The notes: generated by a model not told the origin, from the letters alone. A DNA stretch of 64,000 nucleotides from Bradyrhizobium icense (GCF_001693385.1 NZ_CP016428.1:2852001-2916000), one strand, 5' to 3'. Counted from the first letter of the stretch, positions 1-8,279 are shown. A program made the numbers and translations.

Positions 1-41
1 TCCAATATTTGAGCAGCCGCATTCAGGATATCCCCGGCTAA
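1..41 (+). CDS. possible 3' end of an unidentified CDS
   Basis: The frame starting at base 3 is open from the window edge and ends with TAA at 39-41. It reads QYLSSRIQDIPG and would be convergent with the dehydrogenase gene that follows. Twelve codons are too few to recognise a family, and an open frame of this length is expected by chance, so this is only a possible gene end. Confidence 0.25.
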   Translation, partial: QYLSSRIQDIPG

Positions 42-86
42 GCCTAAGCCGCGACAGCGAGCACCGGCCGTGCGAGCGTTCGCTCA

Positions 87-944
87 TTACAGGAAGGGCT
101 TTCCGCCAGTCACTGCGATGGTCGCACCGGAGACGTAGCTGGAGAGCGGATCAGCCAGCATGACATAGGCGGTCGCCAATTCGACAGGCTGGCCCGGGCG
201 CTTCATCGGAACCTGCTTGCCAAAATTCTTCACGGAGTCCTCAGGCAGGGTCGAGGGGATGAGCGGTGTCCAGATCGGCCCGGGCGCGACCGCATTGGCG
301 CGAATGCCCTTCTCGGCCAGCATCTGCGCCAGCCCTGCCGTGAAATTGTGGATCGCTCCCTTGGTCGTTGCATAGGCCAGCAGGCTTGGGTTGGGCACAT
401 CTGAATTGATCGACGCAGTGTTGATGATGCAGCTTCCCGGTTTCATGAGGGGGACGGCCGCCTTGGTGAGATAGAACATCGCGTGGATGTTGACCTTGAA
501 GGTCAACTCCCATTCCTCGTCGCTGATATCCTCGATGGACTTGAAGCTGGCCTGATGTGCGGCGTTGTTGACGAGGATATCGATGCCGCCGAACTCCGAT
601 ACGGCTTTCGCGATCACAGCCTGGCACTGATCAGGGTTCTGGATGTCGCCCGGAAGAAGAACGGCCTTTCTGCCGGCTTCCGTCACCAGCCGTTCGGTTT
701 CGCGAGCATCGTCGTGCTCCTCGAGATAGGAGATCAGGACGTCGGCTCCCTCCCTGGCGAACGCAATAGCGACCGCGCGGCCAATGCCGCTATCGCCCCC
801 GGTGATGACCGCTTTCTTACCGTTGAGCCGGCCGCTGCCTTTGTAAGAAGTTTCGCCATGGTCAGGCAGCGGATTCATCGCGCCGGTGGTGCCCGGCATC
901 GGCTGATGCTGGCTGGGAAAAGGTGGGCGTGGATAGTGCAGCAT
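87..944 (-). CDS. SDR family oxidoreductase, stress-associated type
   Basis: This 285-residue protein is a classical short-chain dehydrogenase/reductase, probably a cytoplasmic NAD(P)-dependent oxidoreductase. It has the nucleotide motif TGGDSGIG near residue 50, the NNA motif, and the catalytic Ser followed by YATTK. The roughly 40-residue N-terminal extension rich in Pro and His, ahead of the Rossmann fold, matches the longer SDRs related to Bacillus general stress protein 39. I chose the ATG at 942-944 because GGAGAG lies at good spacing upstream; an in-frame start 48 bases earlier has no such site. The substrate cannot be read from sequence. The neighbouring csbD-like gene on the same strand suggests a stress-related setting. 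Confidence 0.88.
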   Translation of the reverse strand: MLHYPRPPFPSQHQPMPGTTGAMNPLPDHGETSYKGSGRLNGKKAVITGGDSGIGRAVAIAFAREGADVLISYLEEHDDARETERLVTEAGRKAVLLPGDIQNPDQCQAVIAKAVSEFGGIDILVNNAAHQASFKSIEDISDEEWELTFKVNIHAMFYLTKAAVPLMKPGSCIINTASINSDVPNPSLLAYATTKGAIHNFTAGLAQMLAEKGIRANAVAPGPIWTPLIPSTLPEDSVKNFGKQVPMKRPGQPVELATAYVMLADPLSSYVSGATIAVTGGKPFL

Positions 945-994
945 CGTATCTCTCTCCAGAAAGCGGCTCCGGCGCCGCAGCCTTGGCGCCATGG

Positions 995-1174
995 CTAGGT
1001 GAGGCGGTGGAGGTTTCCCAACGGATTGAGGTAGCTGGGTTCCTTGTCCTCATCTTCGCTCTTGCGCTGTTCTGCCTTGGCTTCCTCTTGCAACTTACCG
1101 TCGCCGACGACTTCGGCGATGGCTTCCTTGGTCTTCCCCGCAACTCGGCGGGTCGTCCGTTTAATGGTACCCAT
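995..1174 (-). CDS. CsbD family stress-response protein
   Basis: A 59-residue, highly charged protein. Its N-terminal half (TTRRVAGKTKEAIAEVVGDG followed by KLQEEAKAEQ) fits the CsbD pattern of a helical K-x-K-E-x-x-G-x repeat. CsbD proteins are small, hydrophilic general-stress proteins of unknown biochemical activity. The start at MGTIK is preferred over an upstream in-frame ATG because similarity to the family begins there. It lies just upstream of, and on the same strand as, the SDR gene ending at 87, so the two may be co-transcribed. Confidence 0.75.
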   Translation of the reverse strand: MGTIKRTTRRVAGKTKEAIAEVVGDGKLQEEAKAEQRKSEDEDKEPSYLNPLGNLHRLT

Positions 1175-1286
1175 AATCGTGACCTGCGATGTGGTAGGGC
1201 CTAGATCAATGTGCGACCGCCGCCTTCGTTCCTGTACGTACTGGATGCCGATGTCCCCATCGCAGCCGGCACGTAGGAACGTTGCG

Positions 1287-2240
1287 ATGCTCATCCTGCT
1301 TGGTTCGCCAGGGAGAACGCTGAAGGTGGTGCCAAGAGTTGAACCCGGAGGCCTTGATGCGCTGATCGTTGGCGGTGGACCGGCGGGATTGACCTGTGCG
1401 ATCTATCTGGCGCGGTATCGGCGCAAAGTTGTCGTCGTCGATAGCGGGAAAAGCCGGGCAGCGCTGATTCCGGAGACGCACAACTATCCTGGGTTCGCGG
1501 ATGGAGTTACCGGCACAAGCCTGCTTGAAGCGCTCACCTTGCAGGCGAGGACCTACGGCGTCGAGATCATCGGTGACCGGATTGCGGAGCTGCAACGCGT
1601 TGAGGGTGGCTTCGAGGCGAGATATTCCCGGGGAATCATCGGAGCAAAGCGGGCCGTGATAGCAAGCGGATTGGTCGATCGCGACCTCGGCGATCCCGAT
1701 CTGCGAGAGGCCGTCGGCCATGGGCTGGTTCGATACTGTCCGATATGCGACGGGTTCGAGGCAACGGACCTGCGCATCGGTGTGCTAGGCAGCGCTAATG
1801 ACGCGGGTGCGAAAGCGCTGTTTCTGCGCACCTTTTCCAGACAGATCACGCTGCTGACGCTGGACGGCAAGGACTGCGGCGAGCCGCTCTCCCGCGAGTT
1901 GTCGGAAGCAGGCATTCGCTTGCCCAAGGCCCGCGCGGTAGGCTTCCGCAGGCAGGACAAGCAAATGATCGTGTCCCTGAGCGATGGAACAGTCGAAGCG
2001 TTCGACGTGATCTATCCGGTCTTGGGCTGTGAAGTGCGGTCCGAGTTGGGACGGAAACTCGGTGCTCGACACAACGATACCGGCTGTCTCGAAGTCGATG
2101 CACATCAACGCACGAATGTGCCGGGATTGTACTCCGTCGGAGATGCCGTTTCAGATCTGCACCAAATAGCGGTCGCAACAGGTCACGCGGCCGTCGCCGC
2201 CACCGATATCCACAATAGCTTACCGCGCAATTTCCGCTGA
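1287..2240 (+). CDS. thioredoxin reductase-like FAD/disulfide oxidoreductase
   Basis: About 317 residues with the layout of low-molecular-weight thioredoxin reductase. An N-terminal FAD site GGGPAG lies near residue 29, the redox pair is CPIC at residues 151-154 followed by DGF, and the C-terminal flavin motif is SVGDA. The segment that should bind NADPH is altered. Where typical reductases have GGGDSA this protein has GSANDAG, and the HRR-x-x-x-R phosphate-binding motif is missing. The true electron donor may therefore not be NADPH. The ATG at 1287 follows AGGAAC; a GTG at 1326 is an alternative that would remove 13 residues. It is divergent from the csbD-like gene. Confidence 0.82.
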   Translation: MLILLGSPGRTLKVVPRVEPGGLDALIVGGGPAGLTCAIYLARYRRKVVVVDSGKSRAALIPETHNYPGFADGVTGTSLLEALTLQARTYGVEIIGDRIAELQRVEGGFEARYSRGIIGAKRAVIASGLVDRDLGDPDLREAVGHGLVRYCPICDGFEATDLRIGVLGSANDAGAKALFLRTFSRQITLLTLDGKDCGEPLSRELSEAGIRLPKARAVGFRRQDKQMIVSLSDGTVEAFDVIYPVLGCEVRSELGRKLGARHNDTGCLEVDAHQRTNVPGLYSVGDAVSDLHQIAVATGHAAVAATDIHNSLPRNFR

Positions 2241-2257
2241 CGCTCGGTTATTGAATT

Positions 2258-3796
2258 CTACGGCTTATCCTCTATGTCGTGCGCGGCCAGTGGGCTTACC
2301 GCGGGAGCGTTGAGCGGCGTCCCGTCGATGGCGAAATGAGATCCGTGGCACGGGCAGTCCCAGCACGTCTCGAAGGAATTCCAGTGCAGGTGGCAGCCGA
2401 TATGCGTGCAAGCGGCCGAGCGGGTATAGAGTTTGCCAGAGGAATCGCGATAGGCGGCGATCTTGCTGAGGCCCTGCCGTATGATGGCGCCATGTCCGGC
2501 CTTTAAGTCGCTCACCGAGTTTAGTTCGCCCGGCGCGAGATATTCGGCGAAATTCTTCACCGGGGTCAGATTCTCTTTCACGAAATTGCCGATGGCGGCC
2601 GGGGTCTTGCGCGAAGGTTGGTAGACCTCGGTCCATTTGGCGTCGCGGCCCAGGATCAATGCCGCATTGATCATGGCGCCCGCCACGCCGTGCGTCATGC
2701 CCTGGCCGGAATCGCCAGTGTGCACGTAGATATTCTCGTTCCCCGGATTCCTGCCGATGAAACCCGCATAGTCGATGGTCTCGAGAACTTGCCCCGACCA
2801 GCGGTGGGTGGCCTCCTGGGTCGCAGGGATAAGGTTGCGTGTCCAGGCTTCGAGGGCCTGAAAGCGGATCTCGGCATCGTCGGCTTCACCACTCTTGTGA
2901 TCCTCGCCGCCGACGATGAGGTAGTCGGTCTGCTCCTCGCCCGGCTGCAGCCGCACATAGTGATAGGGATCCAGCGTGTCCCAATACAGCGCGTCCGGGA
3001 TCGTCCCCTTCCGGATCGAGAATGCCATTGCATAGGTGCGATAGGGCGCCATCTTGGTGTGCAGGGCAAATCGATCCACGATCGGCGAGTTTGTCGCCAC
3101 GACTGCTGCGCCGGCAACGACCTTGCCGCCGCCGGTTGAAACGACCACCTTGCCATCGTCACGTTCTTCGATGGACTCGACCACCGTTCCGGCGTGGAAC
3201 GTCCCGCCCTTCGCTTCGATGATCGCGGCAAGCCCCCTGAGATACTTGAGAGGATGGAACGCACCCTGCCGCCGGTAGCGCAACACGTGTTGTTGCTCGC
3301 AGTGGGAGAAGGGAACGCCGACCAGCCGATGGACGGGCGCCGCAACTTTGCGAGCGGCATCGAGCTCGTCCTCGATGATTTTCGAATCCGTGTTGAGCGC
3401 CTGAAAAAGATAGCCGTCGAGTCGACGAAAATTGCAATCGATGGATTCCGTGTTCTGCACCGCTTCGATGCGATCGATCGCGGCCGCCTGGCTTTCATGG
3501 AACAGGCGCGAAATTACTTCGCCGCGCAGACCGATCATCGCCGATGTCAAATCATCGCAAGGCGAGCCGAGATGCGCCGTGGTTCGCGCCGTCATGCCGC
3601 CGGCGATATCGCCGCGATCAAACACCATGACGCGCGAGCCTTCGATCGCGAGTTCGTAGGCGGTGGAGATTCCTGCGATGCCAGAGCCAATGACGACGAC
3701 GTCGCATTCCCTGTCGGCCTGCAGCGGTGCTGCGTTGGGGGCGACCGCAACGTCCATCCATAGCGACCTGCTACGGCGATCGGCGAAATGACTCAT
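2258..3796 (-). CDS. FAD-dependent oxidoreductase with C-terminal Rieske [2Fe-2S] domain
   Basis: A 512-residue fusion. Residues about 30-390 form a DAO-type flavin domain (VVIGSGIAGIS at the N-terminus and the HTGDSGQGMTHG flavin signature), and the last ~90 residues are a Rieske domain. The Rieske ligands are visible as C463-x-H465 and C481-x-x-H484 with WDCPCHGSHF around the second pair. This arrangement is known from putative amine/amino-acid oxidoreductases (YhfW-like) whose substrates are largely unassigned. There is no signal peptide, so it should be cytoplasmic. No clear ribosome site precedes the chosen ATG; the next Met (MDVAVAP) is an alternative. It ends 17 bases from the convergent reductase-like gene. 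Confidence 0.88.
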   Translation of the reverse strand: MSHFADRRSRSLWMDVAVAPNAAPLQADRECDVVVIGSGIAGISTAYELAIEGSRVMVFDRGDIAGGMTARTTAHLGSPCDDLTSAMIGLRGEVISRLFHESQAAAIDRIEAVQNTESIDCNFRRLDGYLFQALNTDSKIIEDELDAARKVAAPVHRLVGVPFSHCEQQHVLRYRRQGAFHPLKYLRGLAAIIEAKGGTFHAGTVVESIEERDDGKVVVSTGGGKVVAGAAVVATNSPIVDRFALHTKMAPYRTYAMAFSIRKGTIPDALYWDTLDPYHYVRLQPGEEQTDYLIVGGEDHKSGEADDAEIRFQALEAWTRNLIPATQEATHRWSGQVLETIDYAGFIGRNPGNENIYVHTGDSGQGMTHGVAGAMINAALILGRDAKWTEVYQPSRKTPAAIGNFVKENLTPVKNFAEYLAPGELNSVSDLKAGHGAIIRQGLSKIAAYRDSSGKLYTRSAACTHIGCHLHWNSFETCWDCPCHGSHFAIDGTPLNAPAVSPLAAHDIEDKP

Positions 3797-3887
3797 CCGA
3801 AAACCCGGTTAACTCACAAAAATTTACTTGAAGGCCAACGGCAGATCGACGCCTTTGGTTCCCCGGATTCGGCCGCGACAGGGCGTG

Positions 3888-4610
3888 TCAGATCAGCTCG
3901 ATCAGGCGCCGGGCATCGGCCGGTGCGGCGCTCTTCTGGTCATTGTCGAAATAGACGAAAACGTCGCAGCCCTGCCTTTTCCACGACCTGATGCGACGGG
4001 CCCAGTCGACAAGGGCGGCCTCGCCATAGTGATCCTTGTAGCGGCCTCCGGGACCATGCCCGCGGACGTAGACGAAATCGGCAGTGCGCTTCCATGGTGC
4101 CGGTGCGTCATGATGATCGGAAATGCACAGCGAGATGTTTTGCTCGCGCAGCAGCCGGATGATCCCGGGCTCGTACCAGCTCGGATGCCTGAATTCGAAG
4201 CTGTACCGGCGCTTCTTCGAGAGCAGCTTGAAGAACGAGGCAATCCGGTCGGCGTTGGCTTGGAAATTCGGCGGTAGCTGAAAGAGCACGGGTCCTGCCT
4301 TCCTGCCGAGCAGGGAGAGGCGGCTTTCCAGCAGTTCGAGGCTGTTGACCGAATTCTCCGAGAGCCGCTTCCAATGCGTGATGAATTTGGATGCCTTCCA
4401 GGCGAATACGAAATCGCTTCCCGTCTGCGCACGCCAGCCCTTTACCGCTTCCGGCGTCGGCGTCCGGTAAAATACCCCGTTCAATTCGGTGGTCCGGAAT
4501 TGACCGGCGTAAAATTGCAATTGCTCCTTGAGCGGCAGTCCCTTGGGAAAGAACGGCCCGCGCCAGGAATCGTAGTGCCAACCCGAAGTGCCGATGAGGA
4601 CCCGCGGCAT
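3888..4610 (-). CDS. DUF72 family protein (YecE-like)
   Basis: A 240-residue DUF72 protein. It opens with the family hallmark IGTSGWHYDSWRGPFFP and later carries TELNGVFYRTP, FVFAWKASKFITH and FEFRHPSW. The family adopts a TIM-barrel-like fold and has no firmly established activity. Its ATG lies four bases after the stop of a 28-codon frame (4615-4701) that has its own strong ribosome site. Translation may therefore be coupled to that remnant. It stands alone apart from this short upstream frame. Confidence 0.85.
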   Translation of the reverse strand: MPRVLIGTSGWHYDSWRGPFFPKGLPLKEQLQFYAGQFRTTELNGVFYRTPTPEAVKGWRAQTGSDFVFAWKASKFITHWKRLSENSVNSLELLESRLSLLGRKAGPVLFQLPPNFQANADRIASFFKLLSKKRRYSFEFRHPSWYEPGIIRLLREQNISLCISDHHDAPAPWKRTADFVYVRGHGPGGRYKDHYGEAALVDWARRIRSWKRQGCDVFVYFDNDQKSAAPADARRLIELI

Positions 4611-4614
4611 GGCA

Positions 4615-4701
4615 TCACGGCTTCAGCATGACCTTGATGCAGCCGTCCTTCTCATGCTCACAGCAAACGTCGCCACTGCCATGCCACGCCAGCACTTTCA
4701 T
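4615..4701 (-). pseudogene. N-terminal remnant of a zinc-type alcohol dehydrogenase
   Basis: A 28-codon frame whose first residues, MKVLAWHGSGDV, match the usual opening of zinc-dependent alcohol/formaldehyde dehydrogenases (MKAL-x-WHG-x-x-DVR). After about 20 residues it ends in a stop, and no further dehydrogenase sequence follows; the DUF72 gene begins instead. A strong ribosome site, GGAGGG, remains 8 bases upstream. I read it as the 5' stub left after a deletion, now serving as a leader for the DUF72 gene. A genuine short peptide cannot be excluded. Confidence 0.5.
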
Positions 4702-4755
4702 TCCAAAGCCCTCCGATCAGTTGAAAATGATCGGAGATGCTGAGTTGTTCCGACA

Positions 4756-5061
4756 TCAGGTGGGCGCCTCTTCGAGGTCGTCCAGCTCCACGAGAAAGGC
4801 CAGCAGCAGGTCTTCCCGCGGCTGCGCGGCATCCCGTGCGGCTTCGCGGTACAAGGCGATTTCGTTCTGGGTCGAGCGTCGGGCCCGGAGCCTCGCCTTG
4901 CCATCCCATAGAGGTGCACCGTTCGACATCAGGCCGGCGATGTCCTGACGCAGCCAATGCTCGTGGCAAAGCTGCTGGGATTCCCGCAAGTTCCTGGCTT
5001 CGAAAGCGAGGGTGGGTCTTCCGCCGATATCCAGGGTAAAAATCGCGGGCAGCAGCGTCAT
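4756..5061 (-). CDS. conserved hypothetical protein
   Basis: A 101-residue soluble protein without signal peptide or membrane segment. It begins MTLLPAIFTLDIGGRPTLAFEA and ends in an acidic tail (LVELDDLEEAPT). The composition and codon use look like a real gene, and the layout resembles short unannotated proteins common in Bradyrhizobium. I recognise no domain. It lies upstream of the dehydrogenase remnant on the same strand, 54 bases away. Confidence 0.6.
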   Translation of the reverse strand: MTLLPAIFTLDIGGRPTLAFEARNLRESQQLCHEHWLRQDIAGLMSNGAPLWDGKARLRARRSTQNEIALYREAARDAAQPREDLLLAFLVELDDLEEAPT

Positions 5062-5148
5062 TCAAATCCAAGCCATATGTCTAAGAGGCCGACGGCGCTG
5101 AAAGCCGCAAGTGCGCAGGACATTTCCGCATCGCAATCCGCGTCAGGT

Positions 5149-5361
5149 TCATGCCGGCGGCCTGAGGTTGTCTGTCAGGCGGTTCAGTTCTTCTGAATCG
5201 AGTGGATCTGCAACGAACCTGATTTCGGTAGCGTTACATTTTGCGCATTCGAAGATTCGCTTTTCGGAACGGTCGGAGCCCAAGACAGCGTCGGCCAATC
5301 GCATTCGAGTCAGGCATCTGACGCAACGCGGACATTCGATGGGTAAGAGGTCGGCAAGCAT
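5149..5361 (-). CDS. small zinc-ribbon-like protein
   Basis: Seventy residues with two cysteine pairs, CPRC-x2-C near residues 10-16 and CAKC about 30 residues later. This is the spacing of a small zinc ribbon of the rubredoxin/HypA style. The frame is open for another 54 codons upstream, but that stretch is low in complexity and lacks a ribosome site, so I start at the ATG giving MLADLLPIEC. No helix-turn-helix or enzyme motif is seen. Small proteins of this type are frequent in Bradyrhizobium; their function is unknown. Confidence 0.55.
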   Translation of the reverse strand: MLADLLPIECPRCVRCLTRMRLADAVLGSDRSEKRIFECAKCNATEIRFVADPLDSEELNRLTDNLRPPA

Positions 5362-5579
5362 CTTGGCTACCTCGGTGCGAGAGTAGCCTGCTGCCGGGTT
5401 GCCGTCTGTCCGATCCCCGACATATGCCTTGCGGCTACGCCTCGACGCGCGGGGAATTTTCTGCAGTGCAAAAACGCGGCCAAACCCTGCCGCTGGTGTC
5501 GAAGCGGGTTGCAAAGGAACCATGGGGAGTATCGCCGATTGATACGGAGGTGCTGTGGTGAGCCGGAAGATGCCCGACG

Positions 5580-5660
5580 ATGAAATCTTGCATCGTGGCT
5601 GCGCTTGTCCTGCTCGCGACGCTCGTGGTGGCCCGGTCTATCGGAGATGGCAGCAATTAA
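5580..5660 (+). CDS. possible 26-residue membrane peptide
   Basis: A 26-codon frame starting at ATG 5580 and ending with TAA. It encodes a lysine near the start followed by a hydrophobic stretch (IVAALVLLATLVVA) and a short polar tail. GGAAG lies about eight bases upstream. The shape is that of a single-pass membrane or signal-peptide-only product. It has no recognisable relatives that I can name, and a chance origin is plausible. Confidence 0.25.
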   Translation: MKSCIVAALVLLATLVVARSIGDGSN

Positions 5661-5760
5661 GACGATCGGAGAGCGTCAGAAGGCTGGTAGCCTGACCGTT
5701 CGCACGGACGCCGGCAGCGTGGCGTCCCGTGCGAATTGTTGAATAGCGAGGATAAGCAAG

Positions 5761-5967
5761 ATGGCGAAGAAAGCAAAGAAGCGCAGGTATTCAAAGGGCG
5801 CATCGAAGAAAGTCGGCCGCGCCATGAAGAAGCGCAAAGCCGGCACGCTGAAGAGCGGCCGATCCGGCAAGAAGGTAAAGAGCAGAAAGCAGGCAATCGC
5901 AATCGGCCTGTCCGAAGCCCGAAAGAGAGGCGCCAAGGTACCAAAGAAGCGTTCGAAGAAGTCCTAG
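5761..5967 (+). CDS. lysine-rich DUF6496-like protein
   Basis: A 68-residue, extremely basic protein made of KKAKKRRYSKGA-type segments, with a central KSRKQAIAIGLSEARKRGAK. That central motif is typical of DUF6496 and related histone-H1-like small bacterial proteins. About two fifths of the residues are Lys or Arg, so nucleic-acid binding is likely but unproven. GAGGATAAG precedes the ATG at good distance. It is monocistronic as far as can be seen; the 258 bases downstream contain no gene I can support. Confidence 0.75.
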   Translation: MAKKAKKRRYSKGASKKVGRAMKKRKAGTLKSGRSGKKVKSRKQAIAIGLSEARKRGAKVPKKRSKKS

Positions 5968-6225
5968 TCCGATCGCGCCAGGTCGGCGACGGGACACGCT
6001 ACCATCCAATCGTCAAGCAGTTCATCCCCGAAATCGTCGAGCGCACGAGGCCGATAGCGCTCCGAATTTCGGGACGACGAGATTATTTTTCGATTTCGGG
6101 TGAACGTTGGTTTTCGTGTCATCGGTCTTCGCCGCTCCATCGCCCCCGGTCCGTGAGATGACCATCAGAACGGCGAGCGGTTGACCGAGGTTCCTGTTGT
6201 CAGCGCAGAGCCAACGGAGATGTCT

Positions 6226-6990
6226 CTAAGCCAGCGATGGCTGACCATTGGAGGCGGAAACGCCGCCATCCACCGCTACATTGGCGCCGGTCACGAAACT
6301 CGCATCGTCGCTGGCAAGAAACGCAATCACGGCAGCGACTTCGTCCGGTTCGCAAACCCGCCCAAGCGGAATTCGCTCCCGGAACTTGGCCAACAGTTCC
6401 TCGTCCTCCATCATGTCGGTCGTCATCCCGGTCCGGGTCAGGCTGGGACAGACGGAATTCACCCGAATGCCCTTCTTGCCAAGGTCGAGCGCCAGCGACC
6501 GTGTCAGGTTCACGACGGCGCCCTTGGCGGCGTTATAAGGACTCGTTGCCCAGTCGCCGCCGGTTCCGGACACCGAGGCCGTATTGATGATCGAGCCTCT
6601 CGTCTTCTCGAGATGGGGAAGGGCGGCGCGGCAGCCGAAGAAGACGCCGTCGAGGTCGGTTGCCATCACCGTCCGCCATTGTTCGTTGGTGATTTCGGAA
6701 GGGGCACCACCTTCGTAGATGCCGGCATTGTTGACCAGGACGTTCAGCCGTCCAAAGCGCTCCACCACGGTCGCGATCATGGCGTCGACGGCTTCGCTAT
6801 CCGATACGTCGGCCAGGTGGGCCAAGGTGAATTGTGCCGGCAGGTCCCTCGCGACATCTGCCAGCAGCATTTCGTTGCGATCCACCAGAGCGACACATGC
6901 GCCTTCGGACGAGAAGCGCCGCGCCGTGGCTTCGCCAATCCCGGAGGCGGCGCCGGTCACGATGACGACCTTCTCTTCAAAGCGCTTCAT
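6226..6990 (-). CDS. SDR family NAD(P)-dependent oxidoreductase
   Basis: A 254-residue classical short-chain dehydrogenase. The cofactor motif TGAASGIGEA is at residues 12-21, NNAG lies near 90, the catalytic Ser is in NTASVSG, and YNAAK gives the Tyr-Lys pair. The Asp after the second beta strand (ALVDRNE) favours NAD over NADP. The length is normal and the ends are intact. The relation to known families is that of 3-oxoacyl-ACP-reductase/glucose-dehydrogenase-like SDRs, and the substrate cannot be told. The gene stands alone, just downstream of and on the same strand as the CBS-domain gene. Confidence 0.85.
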   Translation of the reverse strand: MKRFEEKVVIVTGAASGIGEATARRFSSEGACVALVDRNEMLLADVARDLPAQFTLAHLADVSDSEAVDAMIATVVERFGRLNVLVNNAGIYEGGAPSEITNEQWRTVMATDLDGVFFGCRAALPHLEKTRGSIINTASVSGTGGDWATSPYNAAKGAVVNLTRSLALDLGKKGIRVNSVCPSLTRTGMTTDMMEDEELLAKFRERIPLGRVCEPDEVAAVIAFLASDDASFVTGANVAVDGGVSASNGQPSLA

Positions 6991-7035
6991 GTCCGCTCGT
7001 CCGAGGAGCGATCATTCGACCGGCCTTCCCGCAAA

Positions 7036-7467
7036 TCAGACCTGTGCATGCTGCCCGCCGGGGCGTGAGATTCGGCTCAATGCCGCACCCGTCCCATTGC
7101 CGCCTTGCACCAGCGCGATGTCGCCCAGCGCAATGATGCCGACGAGCCGCTTGTCGCGATTGAGCACGGGCAGGCGACGGACCTGGATGTCGCCCATGTT
7201 CGCGCTCACCTCGTCGATATCCTGATCTTCGTAGCAATACTTGACGTCGGCCGTCATCACGTCGCCGACCCGTCCCTCGGGGCCCCGGCCCATGCCGATG
7301 CCGCGGATGGCGATATCGCGGTCAGAGATCATGCCGACCAGACGGTCATTGTCGGTTACGGGCAGCAACCCGACACCGAGCGCCGCCATCGCCTGCGCGG
7401 CGTCCTTCAACGTATCGTCGGGAGTGCAGAGTTGGACCTCAGGGGTCATCGCATCGGAAACTTTCAT
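7036..7467 (-). CDS. tandem CBS-domain protein
   Basis: A 143-residue protein made of two CBS motifs and a short Gly-rich tail. The first covers MKVSDAMTPEVQLCTPDDTL to ISDRDIAIRG; the second starts at VGDVMTADV and ends at IIALGDIALV. Bateman modules of this type usually bind adenine nucleotides and signal energy state or stress. The ATG at 7465-7467 has GGAGAGG upstream; an in-frame ATG ten codons earlier does not. There is no attached enzyme domain, so it would act through partners that are not evident here. Confidence 0.85.
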   Translation of the reverse strand: MKVSDAMTPEVQLCTPDDTLKDAAQAMAALGVGLLPVTDNDRLVGMISDRDIAIRGIGMGRGPEGRVGDVMTADVKYCYEDQDIDEVSANMGDIQVRRLPVLNRDKRLVGIIALGDIALVQGGNGTGAALSRISRPGGQHAQV

Positions 7468-7599
7468 GTGAGCCTCTCCGCTTTCCGGTTGCTTCACCCG
7501 CTAACTGGCACGTCGGATCGCCGTTCCAGTGGGCCACATGAAATATGCCCACACTGGTGGAGAGACCTCAGACGAGTCCGAAGCCTCTCCTCGATTGTC

Positions 7600-7926
7600 C
7601 TACCAGCGGTGGCTGTCCACACCGACGCCCACGCTAACGCCGGGTGCGCGGAATCCGGCCCGCGGCCCGTCATCCCAGTCGCGATCGCGATAGTGTCGAC
7701 GCTCGATATATCGTCCGCGCGGCGCATAGGCATATGAATCGCGGACGATCACGCGGCTGCTGCCGCGAGTACGATAGCATCGTCCGTTATCGTCACAGAC
7801 CATGCGGACCTGCTGTATCAGGTCGGAATTCGAATATTCGCTCTCAGTATAGACGTCAGTCGCATTTGCGCTGCCGGCCAGGAGCGCGCCCGCGCCGGCC
7901 AACAGGCCGATTGCAATCTTCCTCAT
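7600..7926 (-). CDS. small exported hypothetical protein
   Basis: A 108-residue protein with a clear signal peptide (MRKIAIGLLAGAGALLAGSANA, cleavage after ANA). The mature part is rich in Arg, Tyr and Asp (RGRYIERRHYRDRDWDD) and holds one Cys pair in CDDNGRC. GAGGAGG sits just upstream of the ATG. It belongs to the large group of short, basic exported proteins of Bradyrhizobium without assigned function. Confidence 0.7.
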   Translation of the reverse strand: MRKIAIGLLAGAGALLAGSANATDVYTESEYSNSDLIQQVRMVCDDNGRCYRTRGSSRVIVRDSYAYAPRGRYIERRHYRDRDWDDGPRAGFRAPGVSVGVGVDSHRW

Positions 7927-8097
7927 AAGTTCCTCCTCGTTCGAATGCTGCCCGCGGGCTCAAAGCGTCGCACCCGCTTTGGTTCCGGGAGCTAAATCAT
8001 GAGGACGAAGTTCCGGTAGACGCGTTATCCGGAACAAGCGCGTAGCCAAGGCAGAGTTGTTCGACGTGCTGCCGCGCGGCGGCCAATCGACCGCGGC

Positions 8098-8279
8098 GTG
8101 CGCGCCGGGGACCGCTCGCCGGACTCGGTTGAGACAAGATCGTTTCCGGACGAGGCATTTCGGGAATCTCCGCGGCTGCGCGAGTATCGCTATATCGAGC
8201 GAGACGAGCGGACCTGTATCATCAAACCGGCGAGCGCCGCATCATCGAGGAAATCGAAGACCGATATCTAAGCAAGTAG
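8098..8279 (+). pseudogene. frame-broken small gene, DUF1236-like C-terminus
   Basis: Two plus-strand frames join at about 8224-8230. The first gives LREYRYIERDERTCIIK and the second continues TGERRIIEEIEDRYLSK to a TAG at 8277. Read across a one-base shift, this resembles the Y-R-Y-x-x-x-D-D-R ... RRIVEVIE end of short DUF1236-type secreted proteins. A terminator-like hairpin overlaps the stop codon, as expected for a former gene. The 5' part, including any signal peptide, is not recognisable. The rest of the 7927-8454 gap holds nothing else I can support. Confidence 0.3.

Noticed and set aside
1174..1240. GGAAC followed 16 bases later by CATT upstream of the csbD-like gene, as a possible general-stress sigma (EcfG) promoter
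   Set aside because: The -10 part differs from CGTT and such partial matches are common in G+C-rich DNA.
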